Shown here: one piece after another, positions 8,201 to 14,258 of the stretch
Layout of the letters: the number at the start of each line of letters is the position of its first letter
How positions within the stretch are numbered: position 1 is the stretch's first letter
Source: CAYSLU01 sp964431965
GTDB taxonomy: Bacteria > Verrucomicrobiota > Kiritimatiellia > CAIKKV01 > CAYSLU01
Assembly: GCA_964431965.1 (NCBI GenBank)
Contig: CAYSLU010000112.1
Location: forward strand, 1-14,919
Length of the DNA stretch: 14,919 nt
Direction: 5' to 3'
Translations under genes and position numbers: made by a program
The notes under the pieces: generated by a model
Told to the model about the DNA's origin: nothing
Databases searched by the model: none
Seen by the model: only the letters and a program-made list of their open reading frames with translations

Positions 8201-10334
8201 GACCAACTTGTACGTCGCCTACCGTCGCCCCGCTCCGGTCGACCGCCTCGGTCAAACGCCCGCGTGGCGGCGCGCGACGGCGGGCGACGATGCGCCCGTG
8301 TGGACCGACGACTCGTTCGAAGTCAGGCTCAGCGACCGGCTTCGCGAGCGGGTGGCACACCTCGGCCTGTCCGCCTCCGGCGCCCGCTACGATGGGCTCT
8401 GGGCCCGCTCCGACGCGTTCCCGGTGTTCGACATTCCGCGCCTCGACGCCGTCGCGATCGATGGCGATGCGGCCGACTGGGACGGAAAGGGATTCCGGGT
8501 CGACGGCCTGGCCGACGATCAGGGCAACATGCGGCCCGCGGCCAACCTGGACGTGTCCATGGCGCTGGGCTGGAGCGCCGCCGGGCTGCTGATGCTGGTC
8601 AACGTGCGGGACAACGCCGTCGTCGAGTACCCGGCCCAGGCCGCGATGTGGCGGAAGGACTCCATCGAGCTCTTCATCGCCGAGAGCCGCGACTCGCGCA
8701 ACCGGTTCCACCTGTGCGTCGGCCCCGGCGCCGACGGGAAGCAGCTGAAGGCGCGCGTGTTCTTCTGGGACCGCCGGACCGACCAGGGCAAGACTCCGCT
8801 CACGGCGCAGGCCGCCGGCGCGCGGACCGCCGACGGATACCGGGTCGAGATCCTGCTCCCGTGGAGCAACCTCAGCTTCACGCCGTCCGCCGGACGCGAA
8901 ACCGCGCTTCAGGTGATGATCAACGATGCCGACGAGGAGCGGGGCAGCGCGCGCGACTGGTTCCGCGCCGTGTGGCATCCGGACGGCCACACCGAATTCA
9001 AGCCGCAGGCGCTGCACCGGCTCCGCCTGGCCGCGCAGCCGGGCGCGCCGGTGCGACTCGCGCGCGGCGGCACGCCCGACGCCGCCGGTCTGTTCAAGAG
9101 CGCACCGGAGTGCTCGGTGCCGCCCCTGGACATCCCTCGGATCGACGACGTCGCGATCGATGGCGATCTCGCCGACTGGGGCGACCGCGGGTTCCAGCAG
9201 CTCTCGATGGCCGCGCAGGACGGCACCATGCGCGCCGAGGACAGCTTTGACCCGTCCTTCCGCCTCGCCTGGAGCGAAAAGGGCCTCCTGCTCGCCGGCC
9301 GCGTCCGCGACCAGGCGATCGTCACCGATCCCGACGCGAGCCACGCCTGGCGCAAGGATTCGGTCGAGGTGTTCGTCGCACCCGCAGTCGGCAGCCGCGA
9401 TTCGACGTGTTTGACCATCATCCCGCCGGCCGGGGACAAGCCGGCGACGCTGGCCCATTCCTGGCAGGACAGCCGGAAGCGCCCGATCGCCGGGGCGCCG
9501 GACGCGGCGGTCATGGGGCGGCGCACACCGGGCGGCTACGCCTTCGAAGCGCTGCTGCCATGGGAGCGGATCGGGGTTCAGGCGGCGACCGCACGCGAGG
9601 TGGCGTTCCAGGTGTTCTTCAACGATTCCGACAGCGAGGCGCCGTACCCCGCCGACTGGTTCCGGGTCGCCTCGTATCCGCAGGGGCACGCGGCCTGGAA
9701 TCCCCTCGCCTATCACCGCGTCCGCCTGGCGACGGCGGCCAGCCCGGCGGCTCGCTTCACGCGCGGCGAGCGTACGAACGACGAACTCGTGCAGGCCGCC
9801 GAGCCCTTCCCCTGGCCCATGCCGGAGGCATGGCGCGGGAAGTCCGGCGAGGATAGCCAGTGGAATGGCGCCTGGACCGGCGCGGCCCGGGCCGATGCCG
9901 ATGCGTTCGCGTGCGAGATGGCCATCCCGTGGGCGACGCTCGCCGGCGCGGGCCTCACGCGCGACTCGCTGATCATCGATTTCAGCCGCCGCGGGCGGGT
10001 CGAAGCGGCGCCGGCTTGGAGCTACGTCGCGATACACGAACGCGAGACGGCGGCCGCCCCGGCGCGTCCGTACACCGTGCGGCTGCACTTCGCCGAACTC
10101 CGCGACGTCGCCGCGGGCGCCCGGGTCTTCGATGTGAAACTTCAGGGGCAGACCGTCCTGCCCGCGTTCGACGTCGCCGCCGCCGCGGGCGGGTCGCGCC
10201 GGGCAATCACCCGCGAGTTCACGGGCATCGTCGCCTCGACCAATCTCGCGGTCGAACTCGTCGCGCACGCGTCCGCCCCGACGTGGACCAACGCCCCGAT
10301 CCTGAGCGGCATCGAGATAGCCGCCGAAGAGTGA
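5208..10334 (+). CDS. Exported PQQ-like propeller / Rossmann / nested CBM9-like / malectin-like mosaic protein (paralog B)
   Basis: A 1,708-residue paralog of the preceding gene and probably co-transcribed with it. Residues 1-32 form a Sec signal peptide (hydrophobic core, APA/ADWP junction; no lipobox cysteine). Propeller strands with the PQQ-type ALDxxTGxxxW pattern lie near 104-118, 145-160 and 204-218, with more blades near 370-440 and 660-720. Residues 473-580 form the same methyltransferase-like Rossmann segment (ALVLGDRDD, ELYRMLRPCGG), again without a SAM glycine loop. Cysteines 780, 818, 838 and 840 match the four in paralog A. A CBM9-like domain begins near 950, is interrupted at about 1071-1518 by two tandem CBM9-like modules, and resumes at about 1519-1612. 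The malectin-like domain spans 1621-1705. The role is probably surface or periplasmic glycan binding, inferred only from domains. Synonymous sites differ widely from paralog A, so the duplication is old. ATG follows at 5211 as a second possible start with no real effect. Confidence 0.9.
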   Translation: MMPTTKSPCPRCLPFLLAALALAGLAANAPAADWPAYGRDARRGAATDDALSFPLRLAWEYRCAQPPTPAWPEPVVEMHRMDFDFAFQPVVARGLVIFASSADDTVRALDLETGALRWRFTAGGPVRFAPQVEGDRCYLSSDDGVVHCLAADTGAPVWSFRAALNERQVPGNGRMISRWPCRSGLAVDRGAVYVAAGMWPAEGVLVYALNARDGSVIWCNDTSGGMFMSYPHGGATAIGGVAPQGYILASDDALLIPTGRSVPAAFDRRTGRFLYLRTAENRADGSWWGVVYGDSFYGRTHANKWDMGGPVERFGPRPGDGMKRYSLASGEALDALPGRHFVVPAAGVIYAAGNGIVEAVRTGDAGWQAKHPRVYALALAGNALLAGSTGAVTAFRLDSGAVAWRGAVDGEPRGLAIAAGRVVAATHRGVIACFAPPGGPGDAPAARAESTNATDIAWAGADAALPGVDFSRLNAGYALVLGDRDDAITATLLRRTGLHVIRPAADAAEADAARSRFLEKTALYGRRVSVPLLADQPSFPYPDFFANLIVIAGPAPKLKPAELYRMLRPCGGRLVFPGVGAAAARTLLSDAGVPARELRTTESHPMALRGKLEGALDWDSEVRSDERLTWPLELTWFGGPGPDRMPSRHGAVLPAPANGRYFAVGDNHLIAVDAYNGAELWSQRIPDLLAKLGVVSADDDTVYVNFGATCRTFDAQTGAEKRRYAKQKTPGDADDVGAWDELPPQAHASLAFPTTAPGGTRAHPLSGGESPLAYRRAYGCGSMISSATMHFFRSATFGMYDLEDDSGIRNFSGARPACALSMIPALGLLIANEGSGGCVCSYNFHASFAMAPAHERRQEDWAVFYDTPAYGLVRRAALNLGAPGDRRDANRQLWLAIPRPDTGLQLDCALDIEPGLGPDRVNADRVPIEDTDRPWLYGSAICGLRRLDLDLEPLASPVSLAAARPPAVDGRLIDPCWDGRFALPVNAETSTVYLRHDATNLYVAYRRPAPVDRLGQTPAWRRATAGDDAPVWTDDSFEVRLSDRLRERVAHLGLSASGARYDGLWARSDAFPVFDIPRLDAVAIDGDAADWDGKGFRVDGLADDQGNMRPAANLDVSMALGWSAAGLLMLVNVRDNAVVEYPAQAAMWRKDSIELFIAESRDSRNRFHLCVGPGADGKQLKARVFFWDRRTDQGKTPLTAQAAGARTADGYRVEILLPWSNLSFTPSAGRETALQVMINDADEERGSARDWFRAVWHPDGHTEFKPQALHRLRLAAQPGAPVRLARGGTPDAAGLFKSAPECSVPPLDIPRIDDVAIDGDLADWGDRGFQQLSMAAQDGTMRAEDSFDPSFRLAWSEKGLLLAGRVRDQAIVTDPDASHAWRKDSVEVFVAPAVGSRDSTCLTIIPPAGDKPATLAHSWQDSRKRPIAGAPDAAVMGRRTPGGYAFEALLPWERIGVQAATAREVAFQVFFNDSDSEAPYPADWFRVASYPQGHAAWNPLAYHRVRLATAASPAARFTRGERTNDELVQAAEPFPWPMPEAWRGKSGEDSQWNGAWTGAARADADAFACEMAIPWATLAGAGLTRDSLIIDFSRRGRVEAAPAWSYVAIHERETAAAPARPYTVRLHFAELRDVAAGARVFDVKLQGQTVLPAFDVAAAAGGSRRAITREFTGIVASTNLAVELVAHASAPTWTNAPILSGIEIAAEE
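8421..9761 (+). repeat. two tandem CBM9-like modules inside paralog B
   Basis: Two homologous coding units lie head to tail. Each starts with DIPR(L/I)D followed by VAIDGD and ADW, and continues with WRKDS(I/V)E and a late ADWFR or RDWFR motif. The DIPR motifs are 233 codons (699 nt) apart. At DNA level the units share an exact 18-nt stretch, at 8451-8468 and 9150-9167; the rest has diverged at synonymous sites. Together they split the surrounding CBM9-like domain, which paralog A carries without interruption. Confidence 0.75.
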
Positions 10335-10352
10335 ACTGGCGCGGAGGCATGC

Positions 10353-11381
10353 TCATACCCGAGCCGATCTCCCGACGCCGAAGAAGAGGCGCAGCATGTA
10401 GGCAAGGACGGCGAGCATGACCACGAAGCAGACGAGAAACACCGCGAACGGACCCCACTGCGGGACGACGCGCCATGAGGCCGGGTCGAACTGGCCGGCC
10501 AACTGGATCAGGCGGACGGCATGCCGCGCGTACACCATGCCGAGCATCGAGGCAAGCAGCATCAGCCCGGCCGGCCAGAATCGCTTCATGAGGAACGGAC
10601 GCACCGACCCGAGCAGGAGCAGGATCGAAGCGGTCAACGCCCAGATCGCCGGGCTGCGCATGAAGGCGGGCAGGATTGGCCGGAGCGTGACGAGATAGGC
10701 AAGGCCGGCCGCGGAGGCCAACATCAGGCCGACAATGAAGAATCGCTTCCCCGCCTGATAGGTTGCCGGGTCATCGCGGCCCATCAGGCCGACGAAGAAA
10801 CCGCCGACAGTCACGGCCCCGAGGATCATGTGCATCCAGCGCATGATGTAATCGCCGACGGCCGGGTTCCAGACGAGTCCGGACTGGTTCTTTGCATAGA
10901 GCTCGCGGATGAGAGCGGGCCGCTCCGCCATCGAGAAGACGGACGAGTAGACGAGCGACACATACAGCAACCCCAGCACGGCCACGAACAGGGCGGCGCG
11001 GCTGACCGTTCCGTCCTTCACGCTCCTGAACGAGGCACGTTGGAGCGCGTAGTAGCCGATGATCGCGGCGGCCACCACCATCAGCCAGAACCAGCCGCTG
11101 GTGATGGCCGCGGCGTACGCCTGCCTGGGGAACACGAGTTGCAGAAACAGCAACGGCGCAACTCCGAGCGTCACCGTCGTTGCCATTGCGGATGGGAACA
11201 GCCGGACGAGCGTGGATAGGACCGGACCGCCCCGGCGCTTCGGTCCGCCAGCGCACAGAACCAGGATGACGCCCCCGAGCAGGATGTTCATCGCCACGAA
11301 ATGCAGGGTAAGCGTCAGCAGGTGCAGGACGTTCACCAGCCAGAGCGGAACCGAAAGAAACTCAGAGTTCGGCAGGTTCAT
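10353..11381 (-). CDS. multi-pass membrane partner subunit of the CydA-like cytochrome
   Basis: A 342-residue protein with about nine predicted membrane segments (near 13-43, 62-84, 95-113, 127-149, 178-200, 213-233, 245-262, 266-284 and 310-335). Its ATG overlaps the stop of the CydA-like gene in an ATGA arrangement, so the two are almost certainly co-expressed and probably form one complex. Histidines 20, 27, 184 and 287 are candidate haem ligands. H27, nine residues before a conserved glycine, resembles the first-helix histidine of CydA. The stretch NPAVGD...MRWMHM around H184 resembles the CydA helix that carries the b558 ligand H186. I infer that this subunit is itself a distant CydA-fold relative or a CydB substitute; it is not recognisable as canonical CydB. 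The 3' end converges on paralog B with 18 nt between stop codons. Confidence 0.75.
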   Translation of the reverse strand: MNLPNSEFLSVPLWLVNVLHLLTLTLHFVAMNILLGGVILVLCAGGPKRRGGPVLSTLVRLFPSAMATTVTLGVAPLLFLQLVFPRQAYAAAITSGWFWLMVVAAAIIGYYALQRASFRSVKDGTVSRAALFVAVLGLLYVSLVYSSVFSMAERPALIRELYAKNQSGLVWNPAVGDYIMRWMHMILGAVTVGGFFVGLMGRDDPATYQAGKRFFIVGLMLASAAGLAYLVTLRPILPAFMRSPAIWALTASILLLLGSVRPFLMKRFWPAGLMLLASMLGMVYARHAVRLIQLAGQFDPASWRVVPQWGPFAVFLVCFVVMLAVLAYMLRLFFGVGRSARV

Positions 11382-12886
11382 TTCCTCACCTGCTTTCCGA
11401 GCTTCTCGAGAAAGGCCACGAGCGCGACACGCTCCGCGGCGCCGCCCGTATAGGCCGGCATGCCCGCGCCCAGATCGGCGGCTGTATCCAGCATGTCGTT
11501 GAAGTCGCCCGCGCTGAACCCGGAGAAGGACGCGGACTTGTCACTCGCCGACCCGAGAACGTGGCAAAGCCCGCAGCGGATGTCGTACGCGCGCCGGCCG
11601 AGATCGAAGCCCTGAACCCGGGCCAGCTCGTCCAGCGGACGGTGGTCGACCTTGGAAAAGAGATGGGCCGCCAACTGGTCGGCTTCCGCCGCAGTGCCGA
11701 GGAACGGCGGCATGTTCCCCCGCAACAGGTGCGCACCCCTGATGATCGCGGCGATGAATGCCGGCTCGGTGCCGTCGAACGCCGGCTTCAGCGGCTTGTA
11801 GCCGTCGATCGTATGGCAGCTCCGGCAGGCGTGTCGGAGGAGGTCGGCGCCGTCGTCACCGGTCCTGTAGGCCAGATGCGCGAGGGCGCCATCCTTCCGG
11901 TACGCATCCGCCTTCGCGACTTCGGCGGCGTTTCCGTACATGTAGCCGGTGATCACATACGGTTTCCGGATCGACTCGCGAAACCATTCGAACGCGCCGA
12001 ACCACGCCAGCCCGAGCACCATCAGAGCCACCGCAACGCCCCGCGGCAGCCGTCTCGCGAGCCGCCAGCCAAGCGCCAGCAGCGCTCCGATCGCCACCGC
12101 AAGCCAGACAGAGTACTGGAGCGCGTTCATCGGCGTGGGCATCGCCAGCGCCGCCTTGGAGGTGATCTCAGGGGGAATGGTCTTCCAGTACCAGTATTGC
12201 GCGGCGGCGGTCACGAGCAGCCCGACGATCCCCCAGGCCGCCGTATAGCGCACCACGCTCGCCTTGAAGTCGCCCGCCTCATACCGCGCCGCGACCAGGA
12301 GGCCGTAGAGCCCGGCCAGCATGACACAGACGCCGGTCCGCATGACCAGCGACGACCAGTACGTGGGATTGAAGAACCCATCCCAGAAGTTGCCGGAGGC
12401 CAGCCACTGGCCGGGAGCCAGCATGAAGGTGATGATGCCGTTGATGACGACGAGCGAGAGCCACGCGGCCACAAAGTAGACCCACCCGATGGTCAGGTGC
12501 GCCCGCGCGGTCAGGCGCTTCCAGCCGTAGTAGTAGAGTATGGCCGCCGTGATCTCGACGACGAAGAGCGTCCACTCGATCGCCCAGCCCCAGACGTAAT
12601 TGTGGATGAGGACTTCAGTTGCCGCCGGATTGAGCAGGCCGATGATGAACCAGATACCGACGCCGGTCAGGGCGCCAGCCACGAGCGTGGCCAGCATGAA
12701 GAACTTGCTCAGCGCCTCGAGAAACTCGAGCGCCGGCTGGTCGCCTCGCTTCCGGGCCCACTGCTCGGTAACCACCAGATACAGGCCGCCGCCGATGGCA
12801 AAGTGGGCGATGAACACGTGGACGACCGCGATCAACGCCATCAGCACGCCATAGCCGAACGGCACATCCCAGAACGGATAGTTCAT
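11378..12886 (-). CDS. CydA-like cytochrome bd superfamily subunit I fused to a di-haem cytochrome c domain
   Basis: A 502-residue fusion with about eight membrane helices (roughly 12-300), then a soluble domain with CRSCH (354-358) and CGLCH (438-442), each a c-type haem site. Residues matching E. coli CydA are H23 (CydA H19, same nine-residue spacing to a glycine and then to E41), the AIE...E...GW helix with E104 and E111 (E99/E107 region), and ESIRKPY at 304-310, which lines up with EYGRQPW carrying E445 and R448. No histidine occurs in helix 178-201, where CydA has the b558 ligand H186, and the long Q-loop is missing. From this I infer retained high-spin haems, loss of low-spin b558 and quinol site, and electron entry through the c-haems; O2 reduction is possible but unproven. 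The start at 12886 is preferred over an in-frame ATG at 13015 because it has a good ribosome binding site and the earlier 43 codons lie over the DUF2959 gene. Confidence 0.88.
   Translation of the reverse strand: MNYPFWDVPFGYGVLMALIAVVHVFIAHFAIGGGLYLVVTEQWARKRGDQPALEFLEALSKFFMLATLVAGALTGVGIWFIIGLLNPAATEVLIHNYVWGWAIEWTLFVVEITAAILYYYGWKRLTARAHLTIGWVYFVAAWLSLVVINGIITFMLAPGQWLASGNFWDGFFNPTYWSSLVMRTGVCVMLAGLYGLLVAARYEAGDFKASVVRYTAAWGIVGLLVTAAAQYWYWKTIPPEITSKAALAMPTPMNALQYSVWLAVAIGALLALGWRLARRLPRGVAVALMVLGLAWFGAFEWFRESIRKPYVITGYMYGNAAEVAKADAYRKDGALAHLAYRTGDDGADLLRHACRSCHTIDGYKPLKPAFDGTEPAFIAAIIRGAHLLRGNMPPFLGTAAEADQLAAHLFSKVDHRPLDELARVQGFDLGRRAYDIRCGLCHVLGSASDKSASFSGFSAGDFNDMLDTAADLGAGMPAYTGGAAERVALVAFLEKLGKQVRK
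11383..11391 (-). promoter_or_regulatory. ribosome binding site of the partner subunit
   Basis: Read on the minus strand, AGGTGAGGA immediately precedes the ATG at 11381 and lies inside the last codons of the CydA-like gene. It supports coupled translation from the 4-nt overlapping start. Confidence 0.6.
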
Positions 12887-12893
12887 CCGACGA

Positions 12894-12897
12894 CCTC
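12894..12897 (-). promoter_or_regulatory. ribosome binding site that fixes the CydA-like start
   Basis: GAGG on the minus strand lies 7 nt before the ATG at 12886, in the 25-nt gap after the DUF2959 stop. It supports the shorter 502-residue product and an operon with DUF2959. Confidence 0.6.
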
Positions 12898-12911
12898 GAT
12901 CACTATTTCGG

Positions 12912-13252
12912 TCACTCTGCCTGCAAGGCCGCGATGAAGGTGTCGGCCTGGGCGATGGCAGCCTCCATCTCGCTGACCAGGCTGGCCACGCTCGCCTGGA
13001 CACTGACCAGTTCACCGCTCAGGCCGGCGATGGCCTTGGCGTTCAGGTTGTGCTTCATGAACAAGACCTGATCGCGCAGGGGAGCCAGCGCGGGTTCGAG
13101 CGTGGACTCCGCCTTCTTCATGGCCGCGATAAGATCCGCGTACTTCCGTTTCGTCGCGTCGTACTTCAGCTGGCTCGACTTCCGCAGCGTGTCGCTCGTG
13201 TACTGCTTGATCTCCGCGCGCCATTCGCCGAACAGCGCATCCGATACGTCCT
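12912..13252 (-). CDS. DUF2959 family protein, C-terminal part (cut by assembly gap)
   Basis: Only the last 112 residues are visible; the 5' end falls in the N block. The segment is helical and charged, with the features I associate with DUF2959: ALFGEW near its start, KQYTSDTLRKSS, a KYADLIAAMKKAE stretch, LEPALAPLRDQVLFMKHNLN, and a coiled tail ending ADTFIAALQAE. The family has no assigned biochemical function. Full members are longer, commonly around 200 residues or more, so roughly half may be missing. The stop lies 25 nt before the CydA-like start on the same strand, so it is probably the first visible gene of that operon. Apparent reading through the Ns into 13353-13436 is not meaningful, because the gap length is a placeholder. 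Confidence 0.75.
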
Positions 13253-13352
13253 NNNNNNNNNNNNNNNNNNNNNNNNNNNNNNNNNNNNNNNNNNNNNNNN
13301 NNNNNNNNNNNNNNNNNNNNNNNNNNNNNNNNNNNNNNNNNNNNNNNNNNNN
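13253..13352. other. assembly gap (100 N)
   Basis: Exactly 100 undefined bases, the conventional placeholder for a scaffold gap of unknown size. It removes the 5' part of the DUF2959 gene and any promoter of the oxidase operon. Everything to the right is joined only by scaffolding. Confidence 0.97.
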
Positions 13353-13501
13353 TCGACGGGGGAAACCCACGCCCTGCCGACTGGTGGGAGCGTAGGATTG
13401 CCGAGGTCGCGCGTCAACGCCTTCCGCGACAAGCACGCGCCAACAGCCGCGAGACCGTGTTGCTCAGTCCCTCCTCGCTCATACCGCTGTCCGGGCGCCT
13501 C
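13353..13501. other. non-coding contig end next to the gap
   Basis: No convincing gene. The only short minus-strand frame with a start is 22 codons at 13414-13482 (starting MSEEG) and resembles nothing known to me. No strong hairpin with a T-tract follows the toxin stop codon. Confidence 0.4.
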
Positions 13502-13936
13502 TCATCGCGCCATGCAGTCGATGCCCTTCAGTCCGAAGTGAACGGCGCTGTCGAGCAACTGCCGGTCGTTGGAGTAGATGGACTCGTATCCGTTCTCCGC
13601 CGCGCACGCCAGATGAACCCCGTCTGCCGCCCGAAGCGCCGTGCTGGCAGGAAGATGGCGGATCACCGTCGTCAGGCGGCTGACCACCGCAGGGGAAAGC
13701 AGCAGCCACCGAAAGGCGCTCGCCTCACAATCGGCGTCGAACTGCGAGAGGAGGGACCGCAGTTCCGTGCGGTCCAGAACGCCCTCACGGAACTTGCGAT
13801 GAAAGGCAGACACGGTCTCCGCTCGCCCGTGCAGGCAGCAGGCCAGATGATCGCGAGCGGCCAGTTCACGGACCTGCTCCCATCCCGGATCCTCGGTGTA
13901 GAGCCGAACGATGTAACTGGTGTCGAAGTAGATCAC
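13502..13936 (-). CDS. vapC: PIN-domain toxin, VapC-like ribonuclease
   Basis: A 144-residue PIN-domain protein, full length for the family. The expected acidic metal-binding residues are visible: D5 in YFDTSY, E40 in GRAETVSAF, D105 in RAADGVHLA and D124 in YSNDRQL. Such proteins are Mg-dependent RNases that block translation by cutting RNA when released from their antitoxin; the RNA target cannot be told from sequence. The start codon is GTG at 13936, overlapping the antitoxin TGA by 4 nt, with GGAG 6 nt upstream. The pair is a type II toxin-antitoxin module, and the partner's Phd/YefM type is a common combination with PIN toxins. The catalytic set is intact, so the toxin is probably functional. 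Confidence 0.9.
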   Translation of the reverse strand: MIYFDTSYIVRLYTEDPGWEQVRELAARDHLACCLHGRAETVSAFHRKFREGVLDRTELRSLLSQFDADCEASAFRWLLLSPAVVSRLTTVIRHLPASTALRAADGVHLACAAENGYESIYSNDRQLLDSAVHFGLKGIDCMAR

Positions 13937-14196
13937 TCCGCACTCCGGTCCCGATCCTGCGAGACGAGCCGTGTGCTATCGGTTCCCTTCGCCAGCTTGC
14001 CGCTCGCTTGCAGCGCGCGAAAGGCTGGCGAACGCTTGGGGTGCGCAAAGTACGGCACATCAGGTTCGCGCACGTGGGGCACCAGACGGGCCACGGTTAC
14101 GCCCCTGTCGCTGACCGCAATCTCGCCCCGCCGAACCGCCGCGCGCACCCACGCGCCGGTCTTCTCATGAAGCTCACGTATGCTGATCGTCTTCAT
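13933..14196 (-). CDS. Phd/YefM-family antitoxin
   Basis: An 87-residue antitoxin. The N-terminus MKTISIRELHEKTGAWV, followed by EIAVSDRGVTVARLVP, is the typical Phd/YefM DNA-binding and dimerisation fold. The C-terminal half is charged and probably disordered, as expected for the part that wraps and blocks the toxin. The gene lies directly upstream of the PIN toxin with a 4-nt GTGA overlap, so translation is coupled. The protein is expected to repress its own promoter, alone and with the toxin. An alternative in-frame ATG at 14205 would add MRH; neither start has a strong ribosome binding site, and 14196 is chosen because family members usually begin MKTIS. A longer in-frame reading to 14745 overlaps the MFS gene and is a shadow. 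Confidence 0.87.
   Translation of the reverse strand: MKTISIRELHEKTGAWVRAAVRRGEIAVSDRGVTVARLVPHVREPDVPYFAHPKRSPAFRALQASGKLAKGTDSTRLVSQDRDRSAE
13943..13946 (-). promoter_or_regulatory. ribosome binding site for the GTG-start toxin
   Basis: GGAG on the minus strand lies 6 nt before the GTG at 13936 and within the antitoxin coding sequence. It supports the GTG start, for which no ATG alternative exists nearby. Confidence 0.5.
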
Positions 14197-14215
14197 GTGT
14201 CTCATGGTGTCACAT
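14195..14215. promoter_or_regulatory. imperfect palindrome, candidate antitoxin operator
   Basis: ATGTG (14195-14199) and CACAT (14211-14215) form inverted arms; extending inward, 7 of 9 positions match. The site covers the start of the antitoxin gene. Phd-type antitoxins bind short palindromes at their own promoter, so an operator is plausible, but short palindromes also arise by chance. Confidence 0.25.
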
Positions 14216-14258
14216 CCAGCCGGCGGGGTCAATCCGACGGGGCTCGCGTCAGACGGCA

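Noticed and set aside
8175..10268. 697-codon minus-strand frame opposite paralog B
   Set aside because: No motif or signal; the opposite strand encodes recognisable CBM9-like and malectin-like domains.
53..10334. Quinoprotein dehydrogenase or cytochrome identity for the giant proteins
   Set aside because: PQQ-type repeats alone are also found in BamB-like non-enzymatic propellers. I see no CxxCH haem motif and no recognisable catalytic site.
12887..13015. 43-codon N-terminal extension of the CydA-like protein
   Set aside because: It overlaps the DUF2959 coding region, is Arg/Ser/Pro-rich and non-membrane, and the start at 12886 has a well-spaced ribosome binding site.
13366..13388. Short inverted arms (CCCAC / GTGGG) near the gap
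   Set aside because: Five-base arms with a 13-nt loop in GC-rich DNA are expected by chance and no T-tract follows.
13353..13436. Continuation of the DUF2959 frame across the Ns
   Set aside because: The gap length is a placeholder, so frame is unknown, and the 28 residues do not look like DUF2959.
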